DNA from: an uncultured Ruminococcus sp.
Lineage (GTDB): Bacteria > Bacillota > Clostridia > Oscillospirales > Ruminococcaceae
NCBI GenBank assembly: GCA_910576995.1
Contig: CAJTLC010000009.1
Coordinates: 1-64,000, forward strand
Reading direction: 5' to 3'
Length of the DNA: 64,000 nucleotides
A program made the translations under genes and the position numbers. Shown here in pieces: positions 35,372 to 43,606 of this stretch; within the stretch, counting starts at the first letter, position 1; every line of letters begins with the position of its first letter. Below the pieces are notes generated by a model. It saw nothing but the letters and a program-made list of their open reading frames with translations, was not told the DNA's origin and made no database searches.

Positions 35372-36215
35372 TATATTTTCAACTCTTCAATACTATTTTT
35401 CATATCCGTTCGTTTGGTACGCGCTTATAGTTGTGCTGCTTATCGCGCTCTGTTCGTCTCTGCTGGGAGTTACGCTGGTTTTGAAACGCTTTTCATTCAT
35501 TGGAGACGGACTTTCACACGTCGCATTCGGCGCAATGGCGATAGCCGCCGTAATCGGCATTACTGACAAAATGATAATCATCCTGCCTGTTACCGTGCTT
35601 TCGGCAATTCTTCTTTTGCGAACGGGGAAAAATACAAAAATAAAAGGCGACGCCTCAATTGCAATGATTTCTGTCAGCGCATTGGCTCTTGGCTATATAT
35701 TAATGAATATTTTTCCGGTTTCGTCGAATATTTCAGCCGACGTCTGCGGTTCTTTGTTCGGTTCAACGTCGATATTGAAGCTGAAAATTGAGGATGTATG
35801 GCTATGCATCGTCTTATCCGTAATCGTGCTTGCAATATTTGTTTTATTTTATAACAGGATATTCAGCGTGACATTTGACGAAAGCTTTTCAAAGGCGACA
35901 GGAATCAATTCCGACGCATATAATTTAATGATCGCGATTATTACCGCAGTCATAATCGTACTTGCCATGAATCTTGTCGGCTCGCTGCTTGTTTCGGCGC
36001 TTATAATCTTCCCTGCACTTTCAGCGATGCGCCTCTTCAAAAGCTTCAAAAGCGTTACCATCTGCTCGGCAATTATTTCAGTTATTTGCGCAGCAGCAGG
36101 AATTATATTATCCATATTATTAAAAACTCCTACAGGCGCAACGATAGTAGCGGCAGATATAGCTGTATTCTTGATTTTCAGCCTTGCTTCCATACTGACT
36201 TCAAAATCAAAATAA
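35364..36215 (+). CDS. Metal ABC transporter permease (ZnuB family)
   Basis: 283 aa with about eight membrane helices. The VLLIALCSSLLGVTLVLKRFSFIGDGLSHVAFGAMA region is characteristic of the ABC-3 (zinc/manganese) permease family. CGGAGG precedes the ATG at 35364, inside the end of the ATPase gene. A strong terminator follows. Confidence 0.93.
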   Translation: MTDIFSTLQYYFSYPFVWYALIVVLLIALCSSLLGVTLVLKRFSFIGDGLSHVAFGAMAIAAVIGITDKMIIILPVTVLSAILLLRTGKNTKIKGDASIAMISVSALALGYILMNIFPVSSNISADVCGSLFGSTSILKLKIEDVWLCIVLSVIVLAIFVLFYNRIFSVTFDESFSKATGINSDAYNLMIAIITAVIIVLAMNLVGSLLVSALIIFPALSAMRLFKSFKSVTICSAIISVICAAAGIILSILLKTPTGATIVAADIAVFLIFSLASILTSKSK

Positions 36216-36216
36216 T

Positions 36217-36257
36217 AAAAAACCGCTGAAATCTTGAAATTACAGCGGTTTTTTATT
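36217..36257 (+). terminator. Terminator of the metal transporter operon
   Basis: 12-bp stem AAAAAACCGCTG (36217-36228) with CAGCGGTTTTTT (36243-36254), T-rich on both strands. Confidence 0.88.
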
Positions 36258-36260
36258 ATT

Positions 36261-36424
36261 AGAACTTGACTTCACAAGATTCGTGTGCGGATTTTCGACA
36301 AGATTTTGTCGATGACAAGGCAAAAAATTCGCAGGCATACTTGAGTATGGCAAGGATTTTTAACGCAGTCAGCGGCAAAATCTTGCCGAAATGACGTGCG
36401 CTATATCTTGTGAAGACAAATTCT
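36261..36424. repeat. Palindromic intergenic element, family A, copy 3
   Basis: 164 bp. The ends are AGAACTTGACTTCACAAGAT and, reversed, AGAATTTGTCTTCACAAGAT. The interior shows the family blocks, including AGTCAGCGGCAAAATCTTGCC. The right end reaches the first base of the FkbM gene stop codon. Confidence 0.8.
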
Positions 36425-37488
36425 TATAACGTAGCATAAAGATTAGTTTCCCATGCAGGTATATAAAGCTGATGCCGTATATAAAGCTTATAATCGGGAT
36501 TTATTGTCTTGACCAGAAGCGGCAGTTCAAAAATATCCTCGTTGCGATGATAAAGCGACACCATAAGCTTCGGCGAATAACGCGCTATAGTATTTGCCGC
36601 TCCCCATATCGCCTCGCGTTCAAAGCCCTCAACGTCCATTTTTATAATGCTCGCGGAACGGCGGCTGAGAATATTATCAACGGACAACGCCTGAATCATC
36701 GTATCGGAACTCGCCGAGATAGACGACTGCCTGCCAGCTTTAGCCGAAAAGGGAAGTTCAGTATCTACGCACCAAGCGGCTGCATTATATGCAAAAACAT
36801 GAAGCATTCCGTCAATAAATTTCGACAGCTTCTTGAAATTCTTCCTGTCGGGTTCAAGAGCATATATGCCCGCATACATTCCATGAGTAAATTCTAATAA
36901 TTCACGAATCGTATCTCCGTTATATGCGCCGAGATCCACATAAGTTTCATTCAATTTAGGCTTTATTATATTTCTGTAAATATCGGCTTTAGGCGTCGTA
37001 ACGCTCGATAAATAATCAATATTTCCGCTGATCTTGAAATTGATTATATTCGCATAGACCTTTCGGGAATAATCATCTTCGAGGCTGTCGTATACGCGGC
37101 GAAGCTTTGCAGCATTTTGCAGGCAATATTCATATGTAAAAAGTCCGCCGCCTGCAACCGGAACGTCAGGCACATAAAGCGTATGTCTGGCAGCAAGATT
37201 ATGAATCTTATCAACGATCGCCTGATATCCTGCCGCAAATGCAAGGACAACCACAAAATCATCGACCATTTCTTCGATTTCAGACAGCTTATGAACGCGA
37301 TAGCCTTCAAATGAATGACCGCGAACAAAATCATCGCTGGCAAAAATACCTGAAAGGAGAATACCCTTTTGCCTGAAAACGGACATGATCTTCAACGCGC
37401 CGTCGCCCATACCATAAATAAAAATTGGTCTTGTTTCCTCTTTAAGTTTATCCCATGAGGATTTTTTTTCTGTTATAAATGAAATCAT
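36424..37488 (-). CDS. FkbM family methyltransferase
   Basis: 354 aa. The first ~110 residues form a Rossmann-like nucleotide-binding part (IFIYGMGDGALKIMSVF). The C-terminal half is the FkbM domain with the SAM motif YVDLGAYNGDTIRELLEF and IIKMDVEGFEREAIWGA. Such enzymes usually methylate sugars or glycans. The gene stands alone, with a repeat at its 3' end. The acceptor cannot be predicted. Confidence 0.9.
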   Translation of the reverse strand: MISFITEKKSSWDKLKEETRPIFIYGMGDGALKIMSVFRQKGILLSGIFASDDFVRGHSFEGYRVHKLSEIEEMVDDFVVVLAFAAGYQAIVDKIHNLAARHTLYVPDVPVAGGGLFTYEYCLQNAAKLRRVYDSLEDDYSRKVYANIINFKISGNIDYLSSVTTPKADIYRNIIKPKLNETYVDLGAYNGDTIRELLEFTHGMYAGIYALEPDRKNFKKLSKFIDGMLHVFAYNAAAWCVDTELPFSAKAGRQSSISASSDTMIQALSVDNILSRRSASIIKMDVEGFEREAIWGAANTIARYSPKLMVSLYHRNEDIFELPLLVKTINPDYKLYIRHQLYIPAWETNLYATL

Positions 37489-37504
37489 TTTGAAACTCCA
37501 AGTA

Positions 37505-37918
37505 TTATATATCTATATCTCCGCAGCAATCGTCGTCATGGTGGTGATAATCATGACTGCTGCCATACATATCTCTGCCGCGTGTGCCATATCTGTCACG
37601 CATTTGATTTGCATATTTATCAATAGTTTCCGACACACGGCGGACGTTAGTAATGCTTTTCACCTCTTTGGTAGGCGTATCGGCGTCTTTACTGTAGATC
37701 ACGATAGTTCCGCATCCGAAGAGCCTCTGCCAAAAGGAACGCTTAATACTTTTATCGATAATTTTATAAAGATCGATCTCATCTTCTTTAATGCTTAAAA
37801 AGCCTGTTTGCGTAATAAATTTTGTTTCTGTCAGATAATACCTCGTCAATGAGATCGGAAGTCCGAAGAGCGTTCTTTTTTTATCGGTCCATACGTAATC
37901 TATCTCGTCTCTTGCCAT
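37505..37918 (-). CDS. PH domain-containing protein
   Basis: A 137-aa soluble protein with one bacterial PH (bPH_2-like) domain: LPISLTRYYLTETKFITQTGFLSIKEDEIDLYKIIDKSIKR and a FGCGTIVIYSKD strand. It has a His/Asp-rich tail (HHHDDDCCGDIDI) that may bind metal. AAGGAG precedes the ATG. There is a 16-base gap to FkbM and the same orientation, so the two may be co-transcribed. Confidence 0.82.
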   Translation of the reverse strand: MARDEIDYVWTDKKRTLFGLPISLTRYYLTETKFITQTGFLSIKEDEIDLYKIIDKSIKRSFWQRLFGCGTIVIYSKDADTPTKEVKSITNVRRVSETIDKYANQMRDRYGTRGRDMYGSSHDYHHHDDDCCGDIDI

Positions 37919-38145
37919 AGAAAAAACTCCTTTTTTGCCGAAATAACCGCTTTATTTTATTTTAACACAAATTCATATTAAAGTCAATATCAATTGAAAA
38001 TTAACTTATTTTATAAATATACAATTTGAACTTTCTGTAAATTTTTATGATAATCAACTATTTTACATTTAAAAATCTCCATTTTTATCCTTATTATAGA
38101 GAGCAAAACACAAGCATACAAATTAATTAAAAAAAGGAGAGTCAA

Positions 38146-38373
38146 ATGAATTCAACTATAATAATCTCTGTTATTTCACTTATGGGAACGCTGTTTGGCA
38201 GCTTAAGCGGAATTATGGTAAGTTCCAAACTTACTAATTACCGCATTGAGCAGCTTGAGAAAAAGGTCGACAAGCACAATAATTTCGCCGAGCGAATACC
38301 GCTTATCAGCGAACGAATCGACGTTATCAACCGCAGATTGGAGGCTTTTGAGCATGAAACGGAAACTCATTAA
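38146..38373 (+). CDS. Phage-type membrane-anchored coiled-coil protein
   Basis: 75 aa: one N-terminal membrane helix (about 4-26), then a coiled coil (NYRIEQLEKKVDKHNNFAERIPLISERIDVINRRLEAFE). The same layout and the KLTNYRIEQLEKKVDKHN block occur next to holins in many Clostridia prophages. AAAGGAG precedes the ATG. 37919-38145 upstream is very AT-rich and empty otherwise. Function is unproven; it is probably a lysis-module remnant or a domesticated protein. Confidence 0.7.
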   Translation: MNSTIIISVISLMGTLFGSLSGIMVSSKLTNYRIEQLEKKVDKHNNFAERIPLISERIDVINRRLEAFEHETETH

Positions 38374-38527
38374 ACTATTAGACGTAAAATCCGTCGTAAC
38401 GCTTGCGTCAATGCTGATATTCGGCTATTTATCGCTGAAAGGCAGCATTGACGCAGAACAGTTCCTCACTATTTTCACAACCATAATAGCCTTTTACTTC
38501 GGCACGCAGCATCAGAAAAATAATTAG
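38354..38527 (+). CDS. Phage holin-like small membrane protein
   Basis: 57 aa: basic N-terminus (KRKLIKLLDVKS), one or two membrane segments (about 13-29 and 36-50) and a short polar tail (GTQHQKNN). GGAGG at 38340-38344 sets the start, which lies 20 bases inside the preceding gene. It resembles small proteins between holin and endolysin genes of Clostridia phages. No endolysin or other phage gene is near. Confidence 0.65.
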   Translation: MKRKLIKLLDVKSVVTLASMLIFGYLSLKGSIDAEQFLTIFTTIIAFYFGTQHQKNN

Positions 38528-38557
38528 GATGTGTTGACGCACTCTATGGCTTGTTTG

Positions 38558-38604
38558 AAAAATCCGCACAAGACATAACAAAGTCATCTTGTGCGGATTT
38601 TTTT
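38558..38604. terminator. Bidirectional terminator between the phage-like pair and ftsH
   Basis: 16-bp stem AAAAATCCGCACAAGA (38558-38573) with TCTTGTGCGGATTTTT (38587-38602). T-rich on both strands, so it can serve the phage-like pair and ftsH. Confidence 0.88.
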
Positions 38605-40453
38605 AATTTACAACAGGCTCGATATTTTCGCCTTTCATAAGACGTTCAAAATCAGCGCCGTCTATTTTTTCATACTTCAGAAGATAATTTGCAAGAGTAT
38701 GCATTTTCTCGGAATTTGCTTGAATAATAGCCTTGCAGTCGGAGTAAGCCTTTTCGATAATATTTTTAACTTCCTCGTCGATCTGCGCCGCCACTGCTTC
38801 GCTGTAATTTCTCGTATGACCGTAATCCTTACCAAGAAATACCTCGTCGTTATCCGAACCATAAACAACAGTACCCAGTTTATTTGAGAATCCGTATTTC
38901 GTAACCATACTTCTGGCTGTGTTTGTCGCCCTCTCGATGTCGTTTGAAGCTCCTGTACAAATATCGTCAAGGAAAGTTTCCTCCGCAACTCTTCCGCCAA
39001 GCAGCATAATTATACTTTCTCTCATCTGATTGCGCGAAACGTGCATATCGTCGCTGTCGGGTCTTGTAATGGTAAGTCCCGCCGCCATTCCGCGCTGAAT
39101 TATAGTGACCTGATGAACCTTATCCTGCGTGGGAAGATTATAAGCTGCAACTGCATGACCTGCCTCATGATAAGCGGTAACTTTTCTGTCGCGCTCGGTA
39201 ACGATTCGGGATTTCTTCTCAGGACCGGCAATAACTTTTATTGTCGCCTCTTCGATATCCTTTTCAGTTATGGACATTCTGTTATTTCTCGCAGCAAGAA
39301 GAGCCGCTTCATTCAACAGATTTTCAAGATCAGCGCCGGTAAAGCCCTGCGTAGTTTTGGCGATCACTCTGAGATCAACATCGGGAGCAAGCGGCTTATT
39401 ATTCGCATGAACCATGAGAATATCCTCGCGTCCTTTAACATCGGGATAACCGACAACGATCTGTCTGTCGAATCTGCCGGGACGAAGAAGAGCGGGATCG
39501 AGTATATCGCGGCGGTTGGTAGCCGCAATAACGATAACGCTGTCGCTGCCCGAAAATCCGTCCATTTCAACAAGAAGCTGATTAAGAGTCTGCTCTCGTT
39601 CATCATGACCGCCGCCGAGACCTGCGCCTCTGTGACGACCTACGGCGTCGATCTCATCAATAAATATTATAGATGGAGCGTGTTTTTTCGCCTGTTCAAA
39701 AAGATCTCTTACACGAGAAGCTCCGACGCCTACAAACATTTCCACGAAATCAGAACCAGAAATCGAGAAAAACGGACAGCCTGCCTCGCCTGCAACGGCT
39801 CGCGCAAGAAGAGTTTTACCCGTGCCGGGAGGTCCGAGAAGCAGCACGCCCTTAGGAATTTTCGCGCCGATATCAGTATATTTGCGTGGATGCTTAAGGA
39901 AATCAACGATCTCTTCAAGTTCGCGCTTTTCTTCGTCCGCACCCGCGACCTGCTTGAAAGTCGCCGTGCGCGTATCGATCTGATTTTTCAGATTCGCCTT
40001 GCCGAATGAAGAATACTTACTGCCTCCGCCGCTTTGCTTCATCATGAAGTAAAGGATGAAAACGCCCAATACAACGGTAAGAAGCACGGGAATCAGCGAA
40101 TAAAGCCATGTTCTGTCGGTTATTTTTATATAATTCTGAACCAGCTTTTCTTTAGGATATTTTTCATTGTATTCCGTGCGGTAATTTTCCGTATCTTTAA
40201 GGAATATGTCAACATTCGGAACATTGAACTTCTGTTTTTTCTCTTCTCCGCGGAGCTGATAGATCAATTCGCCCGAACCGAGATCAAGTTCGTAATACGA
40301 AACCTTGTAATCGTCAAAGTAATTTATTATCTGCGTATAATCGGTCTTTGCACTATTGTCCGAAAGCTTTGATATCACGAAATAAATGCAGAAAAGAGAT
40401 ATAAGAAGGATCAAAATATAGGTAAAAATACCCCTGTTTTTTCTTGGTGTCAA
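38603..40453 (-). CDS. ftsH: ATP-dependent zinc metalloprotease FtsH
   Basis: 616 aa. Two membrane helices (about 8-29 and 115-137) flank an extracytoplasmic domain. The AAA module has Walker A GPPGTGKT, Walker B IIFIDEIDA and the SRH; the zinc site is HEAGH. The start is chosen as TTG at 40453, because GGAG lies 8 bases upstream. The nominal GTG three codons earlier begins inside the GGAG itself. It ends the rnjA-gdpP-rplI-dnaB-tilS-ftsH block. Confidence 0.95.
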   Translation of the reverse strand: MTPRKNRGIFTYILILLISLFCIYFVISKLSDNSAKTDYTQIINYFDDYKVSYYELDLGSGELIYQLRGEEKKQKFNVPNVDIFLKDTENYRTEYNEKYPKEKLVQNYIKITDRTWLYSLIPVLLTVVLGVFILYFMMKQSGGGSKYSSFGKANLKNQIDTRTATFKQVAGADEEKRELEEIVDFLKHPRKYTDIGAKIPKGVLLLGPPGTGKTLLARAVAGEAGCPFFSISGSDFVEMFVGVGASRVRDLFEQAKKHAPSIIFIDEIDAVGRHRGAGLGGGHDEREQTLNQLLVEMDGFSGSDSVIVIAATNRRDILDPALLRPGRFDRQIVVGYPDVKGREDILMVHANNKPLAPDVDLRVIAKTTQGFTGADLENLLNEAALLAARNNRMSITEKDIEEATIKVIAGPEKKSRIVTERDRKVTAYHEAGHAVAAYNLPTQDKVHQVTIIQRGMAAGLTITRPDSDDMHVSRNQMRESIIMLLGGRVAEETFLDDICTGASNDIERATNTARSMVTKYGFSNKLGTVVYGSDNDEVFLGKDYGHTRNYSEAVAAQIDEEVKNIIEKAYSDCKAIIQANSEKMHTLANYLLKYEKIDGADFERLMKGENIEPVVN

Positions 40454-40468
40454 GTTGCACACTCCAAT

Positions 40469-41803
40469 CTATTTGCGAATTACGGTTATTTTCAGCAGAC
40501 GCTTCGTATTTTCATCCGGTGTTACGCGCTGTGCGACGCCGATCATTTCCCCGAAAACGATTCCCTCCCCGTCCTCAATAAAATAGAGAGTGGGTCGGAT
40601 ATTTTTCGGTATCTTTTCATTTATAATTTTTTTCACCGAAGAAGTGAAATCCCTGCCGCTTAGCCGAATTCTGTCGCCGTACTTTCTGTTTCTCACAACA
40701 GTCTTTCCTATTATTTTATCATAATCGAGAAGAGAAAATGTTAATTTTTTATTAACAAAATCAATTTTCGTCAAACTTTCACATTCGACGATCTCGCAAA
40801 TCATGACAGTATCAGGGAAAAGACTGTTTTCGCCAATTTTCAGCGGTATCGAAATCAACTCCTCGCTTTTGGGAATGATTTTCTCCAGCCTCGAATTTTT
40901 CCCGTCGGAAACAAAATAAATATTACCCGAAATATTCAGCTTTCCGCCGTTTTGCATTATCTTTCCGCATTCTTCAAGCCGCTTGTGAGATATAAGCAGC
41001 CCGTTATCCCTGAGAAGTTTTGCGGCGCATCTCCTGCGAATCACTTCGTCATAATCGCTCATATCAGATAAAACGCCGTTTTTCAGGCATTTTTCAAGAG
41101 CTGCGGCGGTTTCGGATTCGATAAAATCATTTTCGCTGCGGATGCCGTCAATGGTGTTCACGGAAGTTTCAGTCAGCGAAGCGTTCAATTCGCGCATCAC
41201 GGGAATTATTCGGCGGCGAATCTTATTTCTGGTGTAATCCTCCGTAAGATTCGTGCTGTCCGTAACGTAATCCTGCCCCTGCAAATCGAGAAATTCCTCG
41301 ATCTCCCGCCGCGTGACCGCAAGCATCGGACGAATTATATTATCGCGGACAGGCGGAATTCCGCAAAGCCCCTTGACAGCCGTTCCGCGAACGAGATTTA
41401 ATATCACGGTTTCGAGATTATCGTCGGCATTATGAGCCGTGGCTATCTTTTTTCCATGAGAATTGTCCCGAAATATCGCGTATCTCAACTCGCGCGCCGC
41501 TTCTTCGGTCGAAAGGGAAAACTTCTCGGCATAGCCGCGCACATCGCATGATACAGCCTTAAACGGAATTTTCAGTCTGCTGCAAAGACAACGGCAGAAT
41601 TCTTCGTCTCGGTCGCTTTCATCACCGCGCAGGCAGTGATTGACATGAAGAGCCTCGACCGAAAAGCCGATCTCACGCGAAATTTCACGCATTGAAAGCA
41701 AAAGGCACACGCTGTCAGCGCCTCCGGAAAGTCCGCATACTACAACGTCGCCGCTGCTGAGCATATCGTATTTTTCAGCGAAATCACGTAGTTTATCAAG
41801 CAT
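40469..41803 (-). CDS. tilS: tRNA(Ile)-lysidine synthase
   Basis: 444 aa. It modifies C34 of the AUA-reading tRNA-Ile with lysine and ATP, an essential step. The N-type ATP-pyrophosphatase P-loop SGGADS is at 26-31, with HVNHCLRGDESDRDEEFC and the C-terminal TilS domain (VVRNRKYGDRIRL). GGAGG fixes the ATG at 41803, one base after the dnaB stop. It neighbours ftsH as in many Firmicutes. Confidence 0.95.
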   Translation of the reverse strand: MLDKLRDFAEKYDMLSSGDVVVCGLSGGADSVCLLLSMREISREIGFSVEALHVNHCLRGDESDRDEEFCRCLCSRLKIPFKAVSCDVRGYAEKFSLSTEEAARELRYAIFRDNSHGKKIATAHNADDNLETVILNLVRGTAVKGLCGIPPVRDNIIRPMLAVTRREIEEFLDLQGQDYVTDSTNLTEDYTRNKIRRRIIPVMRELNASLTETSVNTIDGIRSENDFIESETAAALEKCLKNGVLSDMSDYDEVIRRRCAAKLLRDNGLLISHKRLEECGKIMQNGGKLNISGNIYFVSDGKNSRLEKIIPKSEELISIPLKIGENSLFPDTVMICEIVECESLTKIDFVNKKLTFSLLDYDKIIGKTVVRNRKYGDRIRLSGRDFTSSVKKIINEKIPKNIRPTLYFIEDGEGIVFGEMIGVAQRVTPDENTKRLLKITVIRK

Positions 41804-41804
41804 A

Positions 41805-43154
41805 TTATGCCTCCGCTGCGCTGTAATCGGGATTCGAAAATAACGTAAACTGACCGTTCCATATAAGTTCGACAGTACCGGTTTCACCGTGTCGGTTTTT
41901 CGCAACTATACATTCCGAAACATTCTGCCGCTGACTCTCCTTATTATAATAAGCGTCGCGGTAAAGAAAAAGAACTATATCCGCGTCCTGCTCGATAGAA
42001 CCCGATTCACGGAGGTCTGAAAGCATAGGACGCTTATCGTTTCTGCTCTCAACAGCACGGGAAAGCTGGGAAAGCAGAATAACAGGCACGTCGAGTTCCT
42101 TAGCCATAACCTTCAGTTGACGAGTGATTTCTGAAATAACGGTAACACGGTTATCGGAATGAGACGTCGAACCCATAAGCTGGAGATAGTCGATGATGAC
42201 CAATCCGAGATTCTTCACGCGGCGCAGTTTAGCTTTCATCTGCTGAACAGTCATGCTCGCCGTATCGTCGATGAACATCGGCAGAGTACTTAAATAAGCC
42301 GCGCTGGTCGCAAGAGTTACCCAATCTTCAGTCTTTATTCTGCCGTTTCGCAGCGCACCTGATTCAACGCGCGCTTCCGTGGACAGCAGACGCGTCGCAA
42401 GCTGCTCCTTAGACATTTCGAGGTTGAACGTAACAACGTCCTTATCGCTTGTTTTCGCAACATTTCGTGCAATATTCATCGCGAATGAAGTTTTTCCCAT
42501 ACCCGGACGGGCGGCAATAATAATAAGATCCGACTTATTAAGCCCAGAAGTAATGCTGTCAAGCAGGGTAAATCCCGTTCGTGCGCCGACATACAGATCT
42601 TTATCTTCACCTGTTAATTTTCCGAGACGGTCATACGCTTCAAGAACGGCGTCCGCCAATGAAGAAAGGCCGCTGACGTTTCTGCCCTGACGAATATCAT
42701 ATATCTTCTGTTCAGCCGAATCCAGAAGAAGCTGAGCGTCCTGTTCGCCGCTCTGAACGCTGTCGAGAATATCGCGCGCCGCATATGCAAGACTTCGTAT
42801 ATAATACTTATCCTCAACTATTTTACAGTAACTCTCGATATTCGCAGTTGTAGGCAGCGTATTTGCAATATCAGCAAGATAACGTCTGCCCTCGGAAGCG
42901 TTTTCGAATATGTGGAGCTTCATCGCCTCATTAAGAAGCGTTACAACATCTATAGGTACGCCGCTGGTGAACATCCGGAAAATAATTCCAAAAATAGCCC
43001 TGTGACTCTCGTTAAAGAAATAATCGGGCTTGACTTTTTCTATGATCAGCGGCATTACAGACTGATCGGAAAGCGCGGCGCCGATGACGGACTGCTCCGC
43101 CTCGATACTGTGAGGAAATTCCGAAATTGAAAATGGCAGACCGGTATTCTCCAT
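41805..43154 (-). CDS. dnaB: Replicative DNA helicase DnaB
   Basis: A 449-aa hexameric RecA-fold helicase. The N-terminal DnaG-interacting domain begins PHSIEAEQSVIGAALSD. Walker A is ARPGMGKTSFA and Walker B LVIIDYLQLM, with a DLRESGSIEQDADIV motif. The start overlaps the rplI stop (TAATG). Confidence 0.96.
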   Translation of the reverse strand: MENTGLPFSISEFPHSIEAEQSVIGAALSDQSVMPLIIEKVKPDYFFNESHRAIFGIIFRMFTSGVPIDVVTLLNEAMKLHIFENASEGRRYLADIANTLPTTANIESYCKIVEDKYYIRSLAYAARDILDSVQSGEQDAQLLLDSAEQKIYDIRQGRNVSGLSSLADAVLEAYDRLGKLTGEDKDLYVGARTGFTLLDSITSGLNKSDLIIIAARPGMGKTSFAMNIARNVAKTSDKDVVTFNLEMSKEQLATRLLSTEARVESGALRNGRIKTEDWVTLATSAAYLSTLPMFIDDTASMTVQQMKAKLRRVKNLGLVIIDYLQLMGSTSHSDNRVTVISEITRQLKVMAKELDVPVILLSQLSRAVESRNDKRPMLSDLRESGSIEQDADIVLFLYRDAYYNKESQRQNVSECIVAKNRHGETGTVELIWNGQFTLFSNPDYSAAEA

Positions 43155-43600
43155 TATCCCTCAATTACCTCAATATCGATCTTCTCGCTGATACCCGCGT
43201 AAAACTTTATGACTGCGCTGTATGTGCCGAAATTCTTGATATCGGAACTGAGGCTGATCTTCTTCTTATCGACTTTAACGCCAAACTGCTCAGCGAGAGC
43301 GTCAGCAATATGAGCGGCAGTAACCGAACCGAAAAGTCTGTCATTAGAACCTGCTTTAGCCTTGATGATAACTTTTTTATCCTTAACGGCAGCGGCAGCT
43401 TCAGCAGCAGCCTTTTTCTCCGTATCGATCTTGTGCTGCGCGGAAGACTGCTGTCCCGCTAATTTGCTGAGATTGGCAGGCGTAGCCTCGACAGCAAGTC
43501 CTTTTGGAATAAGCATATTTCTTGCAAAACCGTCGGCGACGTTCTTAACTTCGCCCTTTTTGCCCGAACCTTTGACATCCTGCAAATAAATAACTTTCAT
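43154..43600 (-). CDS. rplI: 50S ribosomal protein L9
   Basis: 148 aa. The N-terminal rRNA-binding domain reads VIYLQDVKGSGKKGEVKNVADGFARNMLIPKGLA. A long alanine-rich connecting helix and the C-terminal domain follow. It lies between gdpP (6-base gap) and dnaB. Confidence 0.97.
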   Translation of the reverse strand: MKVIYLQDVKGSGKKGEVKNVADGFARNMLIPKGLAVEATPANLSKLAGQQSSAQHKIDTEKKAAAEAAAAVKDKKVIIKAKAGSNDRLFGSVTAAHIADALAEQFGVKVDKKKISLSSDIKNFGTYSAVIKFYAGISEKIDIEVIEG

Positions 43601-43606
43601 AACAAC

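Noticed and set aside
38146..38527. Complete prophage
   Set aside because: Only two small lysis-type genes are present, and the flanks are ordinary chromosomal genes.
39041..40009. 322-codon plus-strand open frame opposite ftsH
   Set aside because: Antisense to ftsH, no start signals, no recognisable domain.
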